Shown here: positions 25,094 to 33,265 of the stretch, piece after piece
How the letters are laid out: every line of letters starts with the position of its first letter
Position numbering within the stretch: position 1 is the first letter of the stretch
Source: Archangium gephyra
GTDB taxonomy: Bacteria; Myxococcota; Myxococcia; Myxococcales; Myxococcaceae
NCBI RefSeq assembly: GCF_001027285.1
Contig: NZ_CP011509.1
Coordinates: 5,356,501-5,420,500 of the forward strand
DNA: 64,000 nt
Direction: 5' to 3'
The notes under the pieces: model-generated
The model's database searches: none
Told to the model about the DNA's origin: nothing
Seen by the model: the letters and a program-made list of their open reading frames with translations, nothing else
Position numbers and translations under genes: made by a program

Positions 25094-26287
25094 ATGAGAC
25101 TCGATGTCTTCTCGGAGATGCAGCACCCCAAGGAGCGGTGGGGCGAAGCGAATCATGAGCACCGCCTGTTCCAGGAGACGCTGGCGCAGGCGAAGCTGGC
25201 CGACGAGATGGGCTATGGCGTGTGGTGGCAGGTCGAGCACCACGGGGCCGGGGAGTTCAGCTACAGCTCGGCGCCCGAGTGCATGCTGACGGCGATCGCC
25301 ATGAGCACGAAGAACCTGCACGTCGGTCACTCGTCGGTGCTGGCTCCCGCGCGCTTCAACCACCCCATCCGCGTCGCCGAGCGCGCGGCCTTCATCGATC
25401 ACCTGAGTGGGGGCCGCTTCCAGCTCGGCCTCGCCCGGAGCACCATCCCCGAGTGGCGGACCTTCAACATCAACCCCGACTCCACCCGGGGGCAGATGCA
25501 GGAGGCCTTCGAGATGCTCCCGAAGATGTGGACCCAGGAGTCGTTCTCCTGGGAGAGCCGCGACTTCCAGATCAAGAACATCAACATCGTTCCCAAGCCC
25601 TACCGCAAGCCGCATCCGCCGCTCTGGCAGGCGTGCTCCAGTCCGGCCTCGTTCGAGCAGGCGGGGCGCAACGGCGTGGGGGTTCTCGGCGTGACGCTGT
25701 GGGCCTCCCTGGAGGAGGTGGCGGAGATGATCCACATCTACCGGGAGGCCATCCGCAAGCACTGCAAGCCCGTGGGCGAGTACGTGAACGAGCAGGTCGC
25801 CTTCTTCACCTTCGTCCACTGCGCGGACAGCGAGCAGGAGGCGATGGAGAATGGCGTGGCCAGGGCGGCGGCCCGGTACACCAGCGGCTCCTTCACCTTC
25901 TTCGAGGCGAAGGAGGCCTTCATCAAGACGGCCGCCGAGCTCGAGGCCATGGCGAAGGATCCAGCCGGTGGCGGGCTGACCGGCCAGTACCTGCGGAAGA
26001 AGGACCCGAACGCCCCGCATTCCCGGGCGCAGCGCGTCATCGGCCGGATCCTCCAGGGCGAGGACGTCCCGGACCAGGAGGTCTGGGATGTGCTGAGCGA
26101 GCAGGAGTCGCTGATCGTCGGCTCGAAGGACCAGGTGCGCAAGAGGCTCAAGCGCTACGAGTCGCTCGGTATCGACGCCCTCATGTCCTTCCACCAGGTG
26201 GCTCCCCTGCCGCACGAGAAGGTCATGAAGAGCCTCCGCCTCACGGGCGAGCTGATTCCGGAGTTCACGTCCCCCAAGGCGCCCTAG
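25094..26287 (+). CDS. LLM-class (luciferase-like) flavin-dependent oxidoreductase
   Basis: 397 residues from an ATG preceded by AGGAGAG; upstream GTG starts add 22 residues of non-typical sequence. It is a TIM-barrel FMN-dependent monooxygenase of the bacterial luciferase superfamily. The features are MRLDVFSEMQHPKERWGEAN at the N-terminus, ADEMGYGVWWQVEHHGAGEF, GHSSVLAPARFNHPIRVAER, DHLSGGRFQLGLARS and QACSSPASFEQAGRNGVGVL. These follow the family order of flavin-binding and barrel strands. The C-terminal SKDQVRKRLKRYESLGIDAL is also typical. The substrate is unknown. It may form a monocistronic unit, since a GC-rich hairpin follows at 26292-26335. Confidence 0.88.
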   Translation: MRLDVFSEMQHPKERWGEANHEHRLFQETLAQAKLADEMGYGVWWQVEHHGAGEFSYSSAPECMLTAIAMSTKNLHVGHSSVLAPARFNHPIRVAERAAFIDHLSGGRFQLGLARSTIPEWRTFNINPDSTRGQMQEAFEMLPKMWTQESFSWESRDFQIKNINIVPKPYRKPHPPLWQACSSPASFEQAGRNGVGVLGVTLWASLEEVAEMIHIYREAIRKHCKPVGEYVNEQVAFFTFVHCADSEQEAMENGVARAAARYTSGSFTFFEAKEAFIKTAAELEAMAKDPAGGGLTGQYLRKKDPNAPHSRAQRVIGRILQGEDVPDQEVWDVLSEQESLIVGSKDQVRKRLKRYESLGIDALMSFHQVAPLPHEKVMKSLRLTGELIPEFTSPKAP

Positions 26288-26291
26288 CGGT

Positions 26292-26335
26292 GTGTCCGGC
26301 CCCCGTCTCCGAGCCCAGGAGGCGGGGGGCCACAC
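26292..26335. terminator. GC-rich hairpin between the oxidoreductase gene and tgt
   Basis: GGCCCCC (26298-26304) pairs with GGGGGCC (26325-26331), extended by GTGT/ACAC (26292-26295 with 26332-26335) across a two-base bulge. It begins five bases after the stop codon of the oxidoreductase gene. No T run is present. Confidence 0.45.
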
Positions 26336-26413
26336 GGTTGAAACCCGGGCCGGAGGGCCGCCGAGCAGATAGCGGGCATGTCCCGCGCCCGTCGCGGGTA
26401 TAAGGCGGCGCCA

Positions 26414-27592
26414 ATGGCCGTCCGTTTCGAGCTCGTCACCACTGACCCCACCGGGGCCCGTGCCGGGGTGCTGCACACCCGCCGTGGCTCCATCCCCACG
26501 CCCGTCTTCATGCCGGTGGGCACCCACGCCTCCTTCCGCCACCTCGGCATGGAAGAGGTGAAGGCCACCGGTGCGAAGATCATCCTGTCCAACACGTACC
26601 ACCTGATGCTCAAGCCGGGCATCGACGTGTTCAAGCGCTTCGGTGGCATCCACCCCTTCATGCAGTGGGATGGGGCGGTGCTCACCGACTCGGGCGGCTT
26701 CCAGATCTTCTCGCTGCCCGAGGACCGGCTCATCACCGAGAAGGGCGCGCACTTCCGCAGCTTCCACGACAACAGCCGCCAGCTCCTCAGCCCCGAGTCC
26801 AGCATCGCCATGCAGCAGGCGATCAACTCGGAGATCATGATGGTGCTGGACGTGTGCATCGACTCGCGCACGGACGAGGCCGGCACCCGTGAGGCCATGG
26901 AGCGCACCCACCGCTGGGCGCTGCGCAGCCTCGCGGCCAAGAACCAGGTGGACACCGGCCAGGCCCTCTTCGCCATCGTCCAGGGCGGCGTGCACCCGAA
27001 CCTGCGCGACGAGAGCGCCGCCTTCCTCACCCAGCATCCCTTCGACGGCTTCGCCATCGGCGGCCTCGCGGTGGGCGAGACGAACGAGGAGCGCAAGGCC
27101 ATGACGGCCCGCGCCGCCGCGTCGCTGCCCCAGGACAAGCCCCGCTACCTCATGGGCGTGGGCACCCCCACGGATCTGCTCGAGGCCGTGCTGCGCGGTG
27201 TGGACATGTTCGACTGCATCATCCCCACGAAGATGGCGCAGCAGGGCTACGCCTATACCTTCCAGGGGCTCGTGCGGATCACGCGCCAGGTGTTCCGGCT
27301 GTCGGACGAGCCGTTGGACCCGACGTGCGACTGCCCCGTGTGCAAGCGCTTCAGCCGCGGCTACCTGCAGCACCTCATGAGCGGCAAGCACCACATCGGC
27401 TCGCGCATGCTGTCCGTGCACAACGTGCACCACTACCAGCAGCTCACCTGGAAGATGCGCGACGCCATCGTCCGGGGCTCCTACGCGCAGGCCTACCGCG
27501 AGCTGAAGCAGGCGGTGGCCACGCCCAAGGATCTCAAGGACGCGAAGCTCGAGGTGGGCCCCGGCGCCGTCACCCTGAAGGAAGTGGGCTGA
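26414..27592 (+). CDS. tgt: tRNA-guanine transglycosylase (queuine tRNA-ribosyltransferase)
   Basis: 392 residues from the ATG at 26414 (an upstream start at 26378 would add MSRARRGYKAAP). It exchanges guanine for preQ1 at position 34 of tRNAs with GUN anticodons. The family motifs are present: TPVFMPVGTHASFR, LSNTYHLMLKPG, the catalytic-base region MQWDGAVLTDSGGFQIFSL, FAIVQGGVHPNLRDES, and YLMGVGTP. The nucleophile is Asp267 in VDMFDCIIPTK. The structural zinc site begins Cys305-x-Cys307-x2-Cys310, with a following His. The loop after the nucleophile reads TKMAQQG rather than the common TRNARNG. Four bases separate it from the downstream methyltransferase gene. Confidence 0.93.
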   Translation: MAVRFELVTTDPTGARAGVLHTRRGSIPTPVFMPVGTHASFRHLGMEEVKATGAKIILSNTYHLMLKPGIDVFKRFGGIHPFMQWDGAVLTDSGGFQIFSLPEDRLITEKGAHFRSFHDNSRQLLSPESSIAMQQAINSEIMMVLDVCIDSRTDEAGTREAMERTHRWALRSLAAKNQVDTGQALFAIVQGGVHPNLRDESAAFLTQHPFDGFAIGGLAVGETNEERKAMTARAAASLPQDKPRYLMGVGTPTDLLEAVLRGVDMFDCIIPTKMAQQGYAYTFQGLVRITRQVFRLSDEPLDPTCDCPVCKRFSRGYLQHLMSGKHHIGSRMLSVHNVHHYQQLTWKMRDAIVRGSYAQAYRELKQAVATPKDLKDAKLEVGPGAVTLKEVG

Positions 27593-27596
27593 GCGC

Positions 27597-28445
27597 GTGG
27601 ACTCCCAGAACCCTCGGGATGGTGACTTCGAGCTGGTGACGTTGCGCAACGGCTCGCGGGCGGTGCGGCACCTCGGGCACGGAGAGGTGATGCACCCCTC
27701 GGTGGGCCCGTGGCAGGAGGCGCTGCGCCTCTACGTGGATCAGCCCCGGCTGGCCGAGCGCCTGCGCACCCCGGGCGAGCCGCTCGTCATCCACGACGTG
27801 GGCCTGGGGGCGGCCACCAACGCGGTGGCGGCGCTCACCTGCGCGCGCGAGCTGGGCGCCGAGCGCCGGCGGGCCCTGGAGCTGGTGAGCTTCGAGGTGG
27901 ACCTGGCGCCGCTGCGGCTGGCGCTGGCGGACGCGGCGGGCTTTCCCTTCCTGCAACCCTTCCGCGAGGCAGCCGAGGCCCTCATGCGCGACGGCGTCTG
28001 GGAGGCCGAGGGCCTGCGCTGGCGGCTGCACCTGGGGGACGCCCAGGGGCTGATCGACGCGGGGCTGCCGAGGGCGGACCTGGTGTTCTTCGATCCGTTC
28101 TCCCCGGCGTCCAACCCGGAGATGTGGACGACCCGGGTGCTGACCCAGGTGAGGGCGTGCTGCCGGGAGGACGGGGAGGGGGCGCAGCTGCTGACGTACA
28201 GCGCGGCCACTCCCACGCGTGTCACGCTGCTGTTGGCGGGCTTCTACGTGGGGGCGGGCGTGTCCACGGGAACCAAGGGAGAGACGACGGTGGGGGCCAC
28301 GCGCCGCGAGTCCCTGGCTCTACCGCTGGGGGAGCGCTGGCTGGAGCGGTGGCGCCGCTCCTCGTCCCGCGCACCCCATGGGGAGCCTCTCACGCCGGAG
28401 CTCGAGGCGCGGGTGCTCGCCCATCCGCAGTGGCGCGTGGGCTGA
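27597..28445 (+). CDS. MnmC-like SAM-dependent methyltransferase
   Basis: 282 residues, GTG start four bases after tgt. The first 50 residues include GHGEVMHPSVGPWQEALRLY. The SAM site follows as VIHDVGLGAATNAVAAL, then the acidic ELVSFEVDLAPLRLAL. ADLVFFDPFSPASNPEMW is the key motif of the MnmC methyltransferase domain (D-x-FSP-x2-NPxxW), which makes 5-methylaminomethyluridine at tRNA position 34. The FAD oxidase half of bifunctional MnmC is absent. Close linkage to tgt, which also modifies position 34, suggests a wobble-base modification operon. The final ~70 residues contain LLLAGFYVGAGVSTGTKGET, matching the family's C-terminal strand region. Substrate identity is inference. Confidence 0.82.
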   Translation: MDSQNPRDGDFELVTLRNGSRAVRHLGHGEVMHPSVGPWQEALRLYVDQPRLAERLRTPGEPLVIHDVGLGAATNAVAALTCARELGAERRRALELVSFEVDLAPLRLALADAAGFPFLQPFREAAEALMRDGVWEAEGLRWRLHLGDAQGLIDAGLPRADLVFFDPFSPASNPEMWTTRVLTQVRACCREDGEGAQLLTYSAATPTRVTLLLAGFYVGAGVSTGTKGETTVGATRRESLALPLGERWLERWRRSSSRAPHGEPLTPELEARVLAHPQWRVG

Positions 28446-28451
28446 GCGCCC

Positions 28452-28946
28452 TCAGGGAGAGGCACGGGCGCCGTCGAGCGCGGAGGGCTCGTCCGGTACG
28501 CACACCTGGGCGCCATCCGGTCCCTGCCAGCTCCCTCCGCCCGCGCCGAGCACCCGGTCGCGGCGGGTCCGCGTGCCGTCTTTCAAGGCAAGCTCCAGGC
28601 AGTCGCAGGCGAGGGGCCCCTCGGCCTGGCCATCCGGTGCCATGCACACCCGCCAGGTGCCCTCGGGGAGCTCCAGGCTGTAGTTGCCGGAGGCATCGGT
28701 GGTGGTGCAGACCGAGCCGCGTGTCGCCTCGACGGCGCACACCTCGCGGCCCCGGACCGGGCTGACCTCGGCTCCAGCGGTGGTGGAGGACGGGAGGCAG
28801 GAGAAGACGAGGGCCTTCCCGTAGATGCCCTGGAGGGGCGGGAGGGGAGGGAGGGCGATGCAGCCAGCCACTCCAACCCCCAGAGAGAGGAGCACCGCCA
28901 CCTTCCAGGCGTTGCTCCTCCGTGCCGGTGTCGTCGGAGCCATCAT
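28452..28946 (-). CDS. small lipoprotein with carboxypeptidase-regulatory-like fold
   Basis: About 164 residues from the ATG at 28946, which has GGAG six bases upstream; a TTG at 28958 would add four codons. A lipobox-like GVGVAGC follows a hydrophobic stretch, with Cys the predicted lipidated residue. The mature part contains SVCTTTDASGNYSLELPEG then TWRVCM, a signature of the carboxypeptidase regulatory/CNA-B-like beta-sandwich domain. It also carries several Cys that may pair. Such lipoproteins of unknown function are numerous in myxobacteria. It converges on the MnmC-like gene with only six bases between the stops. Confidence 0.7.
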   Translation of the reverse strand: MMAPTTPARRSNAWKVAVLLSLGVGVAGCIALPPLPPLQGIYGKALVFSCLPSSTTAGAEVSPVRGREVCAVEATRGSVCTTTDASGNYSLELPEGTWRVCMAPDGQAEGPLACDCLELALKDGTRTRRDRVLGAGGGSWQGPDGAQVCVPDEPSALDGARASP

Positions 28947-28984
28947 GCGTGGCTCCAACCCTACCCGGACAAGGACGACGCTTC

Positions 28985-29614
28985 CTACGCCGGAGGCCGG
29001 GTCGAGGCCTGACCCGCCGCGGTGCCGCGAGCGGCGAGCTCGGGCGAGACGGCGCTGTCGGCCTGCTCGGACCAGCGCACGTGGTAGGTGGCGGACTGGC
29101 CGTCGAAGCCCTCGGGGACGACGGCGACGCGCTGGCCACCGGACAGCTCGGCCGCGCGGGCCAGGGCTCCGGCCACGAAGGTCGGCTGATCCGCGCCGAT
29201 GTCCGTCAGCCAGAACTCCACCTCGCTCGGCCCCCGCTCCACGATTCGCACCTCACTGCAATTGGTGCTGGTCCGGAAGCACAGCCGGGCCTGCGTCAGC
29301 GCCCTCCGGGGACCGAGCAGCCGGGCCATGCCCAGCAGCGCGCGCCCGAAGAGGGTGGAGAAGTAACCATCGATGAAGCGCTCACCGAGGGAGTAGTACG
29401 CCGCCTCGGCGGGCATGCCCGCGTAGATGTGGTCCGCCGCGATGCGGAGGAACTGCTTCCACTGCTCAAGTGTGTAGGTGGGAGTTAGCTTCTGCTCCAG
29501 ATCGAGCCCCGCTTCACGCAGGCGCAGACGGCACGCGGGCGTAAGACGGTTCTCGAGTGCCTTGAGGAAAAGCGCCTCGACGGTCCCTGCATAGACGAGC
29601 TTGTCGCCGGTCAT
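28985..29614 (-). CDS. DUF2378 family protein (myxobacterial)
   Basis: 209 residues, the usual size for this family. The N-terminal half contains KLVYAGTVEALFLKALENRL and LRLREAGLDLEQKLTPTYT. These are followed by AAYYSLGERFIDGYFSTLFG and RTSTNCSEVRIVERGPSEVE. They match the DUF2378 (TIGR02265) pattern, which I know almost only from Myxococcales and related lineages, where it occurs in many copies. Function is unknown; the fold resembles haem-NO-binding-like alpha/beta domains in some predictions. There is no signal or membrane segment. The C-terminal 25 residues are low complexity. It supports assignment of the window to a myxobacterium. Confidence 0.85.
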   Translation of the reverse strand: MTGDKLVYAGTVEALFLKALENRLTPACRLRLREAGLDLEQKLTPTYTLEQWKQFLRIAADHIYAGMPAEAAYYSLGERFIDGYFSTLFGRALLGMARLLGPRRALTQARLCFRTSTNCSEVRIVERGPSEVEFWLTDIGADQPTFVAGALARAAELSGGQRVAVVPEGFDGQSATYHVRWSEQADSAVSPELAARGTAAGQASTRPPA

Positions 29615-29876
29615 AGGCCTACCGGTATATCCGGTCGACGGCCATCCACGCTACATGCCTGTTCAGGGAGCGTGCACTTGTCCACGACAAGTGAACAAAA
29701 ACCGGGAGTTTGGCGTGAGACTGGAACACCCCGTGCGCTCCGGGTTGACGGGGGGAACAGGTGCGAGGGTGTAGGGGGTGAGTCCCCAAGGGGAGGGGGG
29801 GCTTGCTCTGGACTTCCAGGAGGACTGGTAACGGACCGGATTCGGACTAACGTTTGGACCATCAGGAGGTTCACCC
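29615..29876. promoter_or_regulatory. divergent region upstream of the toxin-antitoxin operon
   Basis: 262 bases between the DUF2378 gene and the antitoxin gene. A good ribosome-binding site, AGGAGG, lies eight bases before the antitoxin ATG. TTGACG at 29745-29750 is a possible -35 box, but no convincing -10 follows at the right distance. An AACGTT palindrome core at about 29848 could belong to an autoregulatory operator; this is weak. Confidence 0.35.
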
Positions 29877-30170
29877 ATGCGTCCTCTTCGTGTGTCCGAT
29901 GACATCGTTCCGGTCAGCGACTTCAAGGCCCAGGCAGCCGAGTGGTTGCGGCGCATCGGGGAGTCCGGGCAGCCGCTGGTCATCACCCAGAACGGCAAGC
30001 CCGCCGGCGTCCTGCTCTCGCCCCAATCGTTCGACAGCTTGATGGAGAGGGCTCGTTTCGTCGCGGCCGTCGAGGAAGGGCTGGAGGACGCGGAAGCCGG
30101 ACGGGTCCATTCACATGAAGCCGTCGTGGCCGAAATGAAGAAGCGGTACCGGAAGCCCGAGCCCAGGTGA
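29877..30170 (+). CDS. Phd/YefM-family antitoxin
   Basis: 97 residues. The N-terminal VSDDIVPVSDFKAQAAEWLR followed by RIGESGQPLVITQNGKPAGV is the classic Phd/YefM DNA-binding fold. The C-terminal part (FVAAVEEGLEDAEAGRVHSH) is the flexible toxin-binding region. The protein should neutralise the ParE/RelE-type toxin encoded immediately downstream and repress the operon. The ATG has AGGAGG eight bases upstream, and the stop overlaps the toxin GTG by four bases. It is a typical type II module; no phage or plasmid genes surround it. Confidence 0.93.
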   Translation: MRPLRVSDDIVPVSDFKAQAAEWLRRIGESGQPLVITQNGKPAGVLLSPQSFDSLMERARFVAAVEEGLEDAEAGRVHSHEAVVAEMKKRYRKPEPR

Positions 30171-30520
30171 GCCAGCGCAAGCCACCGCCACCCCGGGAGC
30201 AGCACTCTTCACGTGCCGTGCTCTGGACGGAGCGCGCCCTGAACGATCTGCGGGCGATTGGCGACTACATCGCCGGGGATGATCCGGTGGCCGCGGAGCG
30301 ATGGGTGGGCCTGCTCATCGCCACCGCTGAGTCCGCCGCGGCCACGCCCTTTGCCGGGCGCGTCGTGCCAGAGCTGCGGCGCGACGAGGTGCGCGAGGTC
30401 TTTCGGAAGGCGTACCGGATCGTCTACCGCGTCCGGGAGCAGGCGATCGAAATCCTGACGGTCTTCGAGGGCCACCGCCGTTTTCCCGGAGGGCTTCTCG
30501 CCGGGGATGAAGAGCCCTGA
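30167..30520 (+). CDS. RelE/ParE-family toxin
   Basis: 117 residues from a GTG that overlaps the antitoxin stop. It shows VLWTERALNDLRAIGDYIA, AERWVGLLIATAESAAATPF, GRVVPELRRDEVREVFRK, then YRIVYRVREQAIEILTVFEG and a terminal HRRF. This order of helices and strands is the ParE/RelE fold, and RVVPEL...REV is characteristic of the ParE branch, whose known members poison DNA gyrase. A ParE rather than an mRNA interferase activity is therefore likely, but unproven. The first ~12 residues (SQRKPPPPREQ) are extra. Confidence 0.9.
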   Translation: MSQRKPPPPREQHSSRAVLWTERALNDLRAIGDYIAGDDPVAAERWVGLLIATAESAAATPFAGRVVPELRRDEVREVFRKAYRIVYRVREQAIEILTVFEGHRRFPGGLLAGDEEP

Positions 30521-30629
30521 TCGGGCCGGAATGGGGGTGGGACTCCTTTCGTTGACCAGGGATGGCCCCGGACGCCGTCATGCACTTTTCCCGGATGGCG
30601 GCCTGCCCTCCCGCCTAGAGTCCTGACCA

Positions 30630-33188
30630 ATGGTGACGATCGAAACCCCCCGTGCGCCGCTCGCGGCGCTGCTGCCCGACCGCTCGAAGGGTCCTCTGGA
30701 TTCCGATGAGATCCTCAGCCGCTTCGTCGGCTGGGTCGAGTCCACCGGCCTGACCCTCTACCCGGCGCAGGAGGAGGCCATCCTCGAGCTGCTCGGCGGC
30801 AAGCACCTGTTCCTCAAGACCCCCACGGGCTCGGGCAAGTCGCTCGTCGCCATGGCCCTCCACTTCAAGGCCATGGCCGAGGGTAAGGTGTCCTACTACA
30901 CCTGTCCCATCAAGGCGCTCGTCAACGAGAAGTTCTTCGCGCTGTGCGAGGCCTTCGGACCGGAGAACGTGGGCCTGCTCACGGGCGACGCGGCCATCAA
31001 CCGCGAGGCGCCCATCCTCTGCTGCACGGCGGAAATCCTCTCCAACCTGGCCCTGCGCGACGCCATGCTGCGCGCGGACTACGTGGTGATGGACGAGTTC
31101 CACTACTACGCGGACCGCGAGCGCGGCATCGCCTGGCAGATTCCGCTCATCACGCTGCCGAAGACCACGTTCCTGATGATGTCGGCGACGCTGGGGGACA
31201 CGCACCTCATCGAGGAACGGCTGCAGGAGTTCTCCGGCCGCGAGGTGGCCAGCGTGCGCAGCGCGCAGCGCCCGGTGCCGCTGGACTTCGAGTACCGCGA
31301 GACGCCGCTGCACGAGACCATCCAGGATCTCATCCGGCTGGGGAAGGCGCCCATCTACCTGGTGAACTTCTCGCAGCGGGCCGCCGCCGAGCAGGCGCAG
31401 AACCTGATGAGCGTGGACTTCTCCGCCAAGGAGGACAAGGAGGCCATCCGGCAGGCGCTGATGGAGGCTCCCTTCGACACGCCCTACGGCAAGGACTTCC
31501 AGCGCTTCCTGCGCCATGGCATCGGCATGCACCACGCGGGCCTGCTGCCCAAGTACCGGCTGCTGGTGGAGCGGCTGGCGCAGACGGGCCTGCTCAAGGT
31601 CATCAGCGGCACGGACACGCTGGGCGTGGGGGTGAACATCCCCATCCGCACGGTGCTCTTCACGCAGCTCTTCAAGTTCAACGGCGACAAGCTGGCCACG
31701 CTGAGCGTGCGCGACTTCCAGCAGATCGCCGGGCGCGCGGGCCGCAAGGGCTTCGACACGCAGGGCAGCGTGGTGGCCCAGGCCCCCGAGCACGTCATCG
31801 AGAACGTGAAGATCGCCCAGAAGGAGGCCAAGGGAGGCAAGCGCCTGCCGCGCAAGCCTCCGCCGCAGAAGGGCTTCGTCAACTACGACAAGAACACCTT
31901 CGAGCGTCTGCAGACGGGCCTGCCCGAGCCGCTGGAGTCGCGCTTCGAGGTGACGCACGGCTTCCTGCTCAACCTGCTGCAGAGCGAGATGGTGGGCGGC
32001 GCCGAGGGGTACCAGCGGCTGGTGCGGCTCATCTTCCGCTCGCATGGCTCGGAGTACATCAAGCGCCGCAACCTGAAGGAGGCCGCGGCCTGTTTCCGCA
32101 CGCTGCGCAACGCGGGCCTGGTGCTCGTGCAGAAGGGCGAGGGCGGCTCGGGCGCGACGGTGGCGGTGTCGCCGGGGCTGCAGCGCGACTTCTCGCTCAA
32201 CCAGACGCTCTCGCTCTACCTGCTGGACACGCTCAACAAGCTGGACCACGAGGCGGAGACGTACGCGCTGGACGTGGTGACGCTGGTGGAGTCCATCTGC
32301 GAGAACCCGGAGGTGGTGCTCTACGCCCAGCTGCACGAGCTCAAGGGCAACAAGATCAACGAGCTGAAGGCCCAGGGCATGGAGTACGACCAGCGGATGG
32401 AGGAGCTGGAGAAGCTCGAGTGGCCCAAGCCCAACCGGGACTTCATCTACACCACCTTCAACGCCTTCGCGGAGAAGCACCCGTGGGTGGGCGCGGAGAA
32501 CATCCGGCCCAAGTCCATCGTCCGCGACATGTACGAGCGCTACCTGTCCTTCCACGACTACGTGCGCGAGTACGGCCTGCAGCGCAGCGAGGGCGTGCTG
32601 CTGCGCTACCTGGGTGACGTCTACAAGGCGCTCACCCAGACGGTGCCCGAGCGCTACCGCAACCAGGAGGTCAACGAGATCATCGAGTGGCTGCGCGCGA
32701 TGATCCGCTACGTGGACCAGAGCCTCCTGGAGGAGTGGGAGCGGATGAAGAACCCGGGCGAGGTGGTGGTGCGCCGGGCCGAGGCTCCGGACCGCAAGCC
32801 GCAGGACCTCACGGACGATCCCCGGGCCTTCGCGGCGCACGTGCGCAACGAGCTGCACCGGCTGCTGCGGGCGCTCGCCTACCGGCGCTACCCGGACGCG
32901 CTGGCGCTGCTGCGGCAGGAGGAGGGCGGGGATCAGTGGACGGCGACGAAGCTCGGGGAGGCGATGACGCCCTACTTCGAGGAGCACAAGAGCGTGGTGC
33001 TCACCCCGCAGGCGCGCCGGCCAGCCAACACCTTCCTCAAGGAGACGGGCCCGCGCCAGTGGGAGGCCCAGCAGCGGATCCTGGATCCCGAGGGCCATGG
33101 CGAATGGATGCTCGACTGCGTCATCGACCTCACCGGACGCAAGGTGGACGACGGTCCGCTGCTGACCCTGCGCCGGATCGGGACGTGA
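30630..33188 (+). CDS. DEAD/DEAH-box helicase with DUF3516-type C-terminus
   Basis: 852 residues. A Ski2-like superfamily 2 helicase core occupies residues ~30-400. The motifs are Walker A TPTGSGKS, YYTCPIKALVNEKF, Walker B VVMDEFHYY (DEFH rather than DEVH), MMSATLGD (motif III), LGVGVNIP and QIAGRAGRKGFDTQG (motif VI). The C-terminal ~450 residues contain long helical stretches (KLDHEAETYALDVVTLVESI, then NGRDF-like KPNRDFIYTTFNAFAEKHP) and match what I know of DUF3516 helicases in myxobacteria and actinobacteria. The natural substrate, RNA or DNA, is not known. It is monocistronic in the visible context, 77 bases before ppc. Confidence 0.88.
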   Translation: MVTIETPRAPLAALLPDRSKGPLDSDEILSRFVGWVESTGLTLYPAQEEAILELLGGKHLFLKTPTGSGKSLVAMALHFKAMAEGKVSYYTCPIKALVNEKFFALCEAFGPENVGLLTGDAAINREAPILCCTAEILSNLALRDAMLRADYVVMDEFHYYADRERGIAWQIPLITLPKTTFLMMSATLGDTHLIEERLQEFSGREVASVRSAQRPVPLDFEYRETPLHETIQDLIRLGKAPIYLVNFSQRAAAEQAQNLMSVDFSAKEDKEAIRQALMEAPFDTPYGKDFQRFLRHGIGMHHAGLLPKYRLLVERLAQTGLLKVISGTDTLGVGVNIPIRTVLFTQLFKFNGDKLATLSVRDFQQIAGRAGRKGFDTQGSVVAQAPEHVIENVKIAQKEAKGGKRLPRKPPPQKGFVNYDKNTFERLQTGLPEPLESRFEVTHGFLLNLLQSEMVGGAEGYQRLVRLIFRSHGSEYIKRRNLKEAAACFRTLRNAGLVLVQKGEGGSGATVAVSPGLQRDFSLNQTLSLYLLDTLNKLDHEAETYALDVVTLVESICENPEVVLYAQLHELKGNKINELKAQGMEYDQRMEELEKLEWPKPNRDFIYTTFNAFAEKHPWVGAENIRPKSIVRDMYERYLSFHDYVREYGLQRSEGVLLRYLGDVYKALTQTVPERYRNQEVNEIIEWLRAMIRYVDQSLLEEWERMKNPGEVVVRRAEAPDRKPQDLTDDPRAFAAHVRNELHRLLRALAYRRYPDALALLRQEEGGDQWTATKLGEAMTPYFEEHKSVVLTPQARRPANTFLKETGPRQWEAQQRILDPEGHGEWMLDCVIDLTGRKVDDGPLLTLRRIGT

Positions 33189-33265
33189 GAACGTCGGCTG
33201 TCTGATGGGGGTCTTCTCTCGGTCGTGGACCGGGGCGCGGAAGTGGCACTAGGGTCGCGCCCCGT

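Noticed and set aside
23481-26287. Halogenation pathway formed by the haloperoxidase and the luciferase-like oxidoreductase
   Set aside because: Same strand but 77 bases apart with no shared substrate evidence and a separate ribosome-binding site; adjacency alone is not enough.
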